This document shows positions 62,508 to 64,000 of a DNA stretch of 64,000 nt, in pieces. This stretch comes from Variovorax paradoxus. GTDB lineage: Bacteria > Pseudomonadota > Gammaproteobacteria > Burkholderiales > Burkholderiaceae_C. Where the stretch lies: the NCBI RefSeq assembly GCF_022009635.1, contig NZ_CP091716.1, forward strand, positions 3,115,001 to 3,179,000, read 5' to 3'. How positions within the stretch are numbered: position 1 is the stretch's first letter; every line of letters begins with the position of its first letter. The notes beneath the pieces were generated by a model. That model did no database searches and was not told the DNA's origin. It saw only the letters and a program-made list of their open reading frames with translations. Both the position numbers and the translations under genes were made by a program.

Positions 62508-64000
62508 ATGAAACACGAACCCATGGAAGTCCGCATGCAACGCAGCAGCACGGTGTCCCGGCGCAATCCGGATTCTTCTTCGTCCTTCTTCTTCCCGCAG
62601 GCCCGGCTCACGCCGCTGGTCCATGCGATCGCGCTGATGCTGGCCGCCGGCGCCACCGCGCAGAGCGCGCAGGCGCAACAGGCCTTCAGCAGCGCGTGGA
62701 TGGCGCAGAAGAACATGGCGCAGGGCACCGCCCTGGCCACCGGCCGGCTGCCCAACGGCATGCCCGCGTCGATGCTCACCAGCCCGCAGGCGCAGCAGCA
62801 GCGCGCGAACGAGCAACTGCAGCGCTCCATCGGCAACCTGAACATCGCGGCGCGCGGCATCGCGGCGCAGCAGGCCGCGCAGGAGGCGGCTCGGCGCGCG
62901 GCGCTGGAGGGCGGCCAGGGCGTGCCCGACGGCTTGGCCGAAGGCGGACTCAAGGTCGACACCGCTAGCCTCACCGCGGGCTGGGCTAACGCCAACGCGC
63001 CGGTGCAGACGCAGGCCGGCGGCCGCACGCAGGTGACGGTCACGCAGACCGATGCGCAGGCCATCCTCAACTGGGAGACCTTCAACGTCGGCAAGAACAC
63101 CACGCTGAAGTTCGAGCAGCAGCCGAGCTGGGCGGTGCTCAACCGGGTGAACGACCCGGCCGCCAAGCCCTCGCAGATCCGGGGCCAGATCCAGGCCGAC
63201 GGCACGGTGATGGTGGTCAACCGCAACGGCATCGTGTTCAGCGGCAGCAGCCAGGTCGACACGCGCAACCTGGTGGCCTCGGCCGTGGGCATGACCGACG
63301 CGCAGTTCAAGCGCGGCATCTACAGCCAGGCGCTGGGCTCGGGCTTCGTGCCCACGCTGGCCAACGACCTGAACGTGACCGCCTCGGCCTCGTCGAACGG
63401 CAAGGCCACCGGCGACGTGGTGGTGGAGGCCGGCGCGCGCATCGCCACGCGCGCGCCGCAGTCGGTGACCGAGGGCGGCGGCTATGTGCTGCTGGCCGGG
63501 CGCGAGACGCACAACCGGGGCACCATCGTCACGCCGGGCGGGCAGACCACGCTGGCCGCCGGCGACAGCTTCGTCATCCGCAAGGGCCTGGGCACCGACA
63601 GCAACCAGCAGTCGAGCACGCGCGGCAACGAGGTCACGCCGGCGCGCGTGGCCGACAGCACGGCCGGGCGCGTGTCCAACGCGGGCCTGATCCAGGCGCT
63701 CACCGGCGACATCACGCTGACCGGCCACACGGTCGAGCAGTCGGGCGTGCTGCTGTCGAGCACCAGCGTCAACACCCGCGGCACCCTGCACCTGAACGCG
63801 GGCGGCAGCGCCGACGCGCGCGTCACGCTGGCCCCGGGCAGCGTCAACGCCGTGCTGCTGGACAGCAGCAGCGCCACCGCGCTCGACGTGCAGCGCGACG
63901 CGCTCATCAAGGACTCGGCCCTTGTTTCGGACGGCGCCTACAACCGGCGCGACCAATCGCTGGTGCAGATCGCGTCCAGCGGCAACGTCGAGTTCCAGGC
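62508..64000 (+). CDS. Filamentous-haemagglutinin-type exoprotein (TPS domain), truncated by window edge
   Basis: Open from ATG 62,508 (also ATGs at 62,523 and 62,535) to the end of the window, over 497 residues. A long signal region ends near TAQSAQAQ. The two-partner-secretion haemagglutination domain follows (about 155-330; LNWETFNVGKNTTLKFEQQP, VMVVNRNGIVFSGSSQVDTR, NLVASAVGMTD) and β-helix repeats begin. Such exoproteins are exported by a TpsB outer-membrane partner, not seen here. Position after the sigma/FecR pair suggests expression by cell-surface signalling. Confidence 0.9.
   Translation, partial: MKHEPMEVRMQRSSTVSRRNPDSSSSFFFPQARLTPLVHAIALMLAAGATAQSAQAQQAFSSAWMAQKNMAQGTALATGRLPNGMPASMLTSPQAQQQRANEQLQRSIGNLNIAARGIAAQQAAQEAARRAALEGGQGVPDGLAEGGLKVDTASLTAGWANANAPVQTQAGGRTQVTVTQTDAQAILNWETFNVGKNTTLKFEQQPSWAVLNRVNDPAAKPSQIRGQIQADGTVMVVNRNGIVFSGSSQVDTRNLVASAVGMTDAQFKRGIYSQALGSGFVPTLANDLNVTASASSNGKATGDVVVEAGARIATRAPQSVTEGGGYVLLAGRETHNRGTIVTPGGQTTLAAGDSFVIRKGLGTDSNQQSSTRGNEVTPARVADSTAGRVSNAGLIQALTGDITLTGHTVEQSGVLLSSTSVNTRGTLHLNAGGSADARVTLAPGSVNAVLLDSSSATALDVQRDALIKDSALVSDGAYNRRDQSLVQIASSGNVEFQ

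Noticed and set aside
62442..63956. Long minus-strand open frame opposite the haemagglutinin exoprotein
   Set aside because: Low-complexity Arg/Ala/His-rich translation with no domain. The plus strand has a clear TPS domain.

Overview
The window is high-GC DNA from a betaproteobacterium of Variovorax/Comamonadaceae type. The evidence is the codon use, the β-oxidation genes, and the surface-protein loci on the right. It splits into three blocks.

Block 1 (about 1-15,435) is an accessory catabolic cluster for an acyl- or aryl-alkanoate. One arm (leftward) carries an aromatic-acid-type MFS transporter, an acyl-CoA dehydrogenase and electron-transfer flavoprotein etfB-etfA (etfA runs off the window). 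The other arm (rightward) carries an LCAD-like acyl-CoA dehydrogenase, an α-methylacyl-CoA racemase, an acyl-CoA ligase, a thiolase, an enoyl-CoA hydratase, an HSD10-like dehydrogenase, and a second enoyl-CoA hydratase broken by a 7-bp tandem duplication. An AraC regulator is divergent from the second arm. An MBL hydrolase and an IS630-type transposase remnant lie between the arms.

Block 2 (about 15,480-40,060) is the backbone of a Tn4371-type integrative and conjugative element. It runs relaxase, a 147-aa protein, TraF peptidase, DUF2840, an RHH-like protein, ParA, an iteron array, RepA, an AlpA-like protein, DUF2285, DUF2958, an XRE regulator, DUF736, a ParB-like protein, DUF932 and small element genes, up to a tyrosine integrase. 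The integrase lies about 175 bp from a TTTTTTCAT sequence in the terminator of a chromosomal gene, the probable attachment site. traG/trb genes are absent, so either they lie to the left and block 1 is cargo, or the element is truncated. The variable region next to the integrase holds a probable defence island: two MBL-fold hydrolases flanking an E2-E1-JAB ubiquitin-like fusion protein, divergent from a BrxR/CapW-like WYL regulator and a four-helix membrane protein, followed by a DUF1016 nuclease. Three copies of a structured intergenic repeat are scattered through the backbone.

Block 3 (about 40,060-64,000) is probably chromosomal and devoted to surface structures and their regulation. Two near-identical Crp/Fnr-family regulators bracket small leaderless genes, a degenerate EAL protein and a holdfast/curli-like export locus (HfaA-like, CsgG/HfaB-like, and a 1570-aa repeat protein). 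Next come a DipZ-type thiol-disulfide protein, a split two-component system with a Tat-exported α/β hydrolase and shared TGTATGCC direct-repeat sites, and a TlpA-like protein. The block ends with an STN/TonB-C protein, an ECF sigma factor and a FecR anti-sigma upstream of a filamentous-haemagglutinin exoprotein that runs off the right edge.
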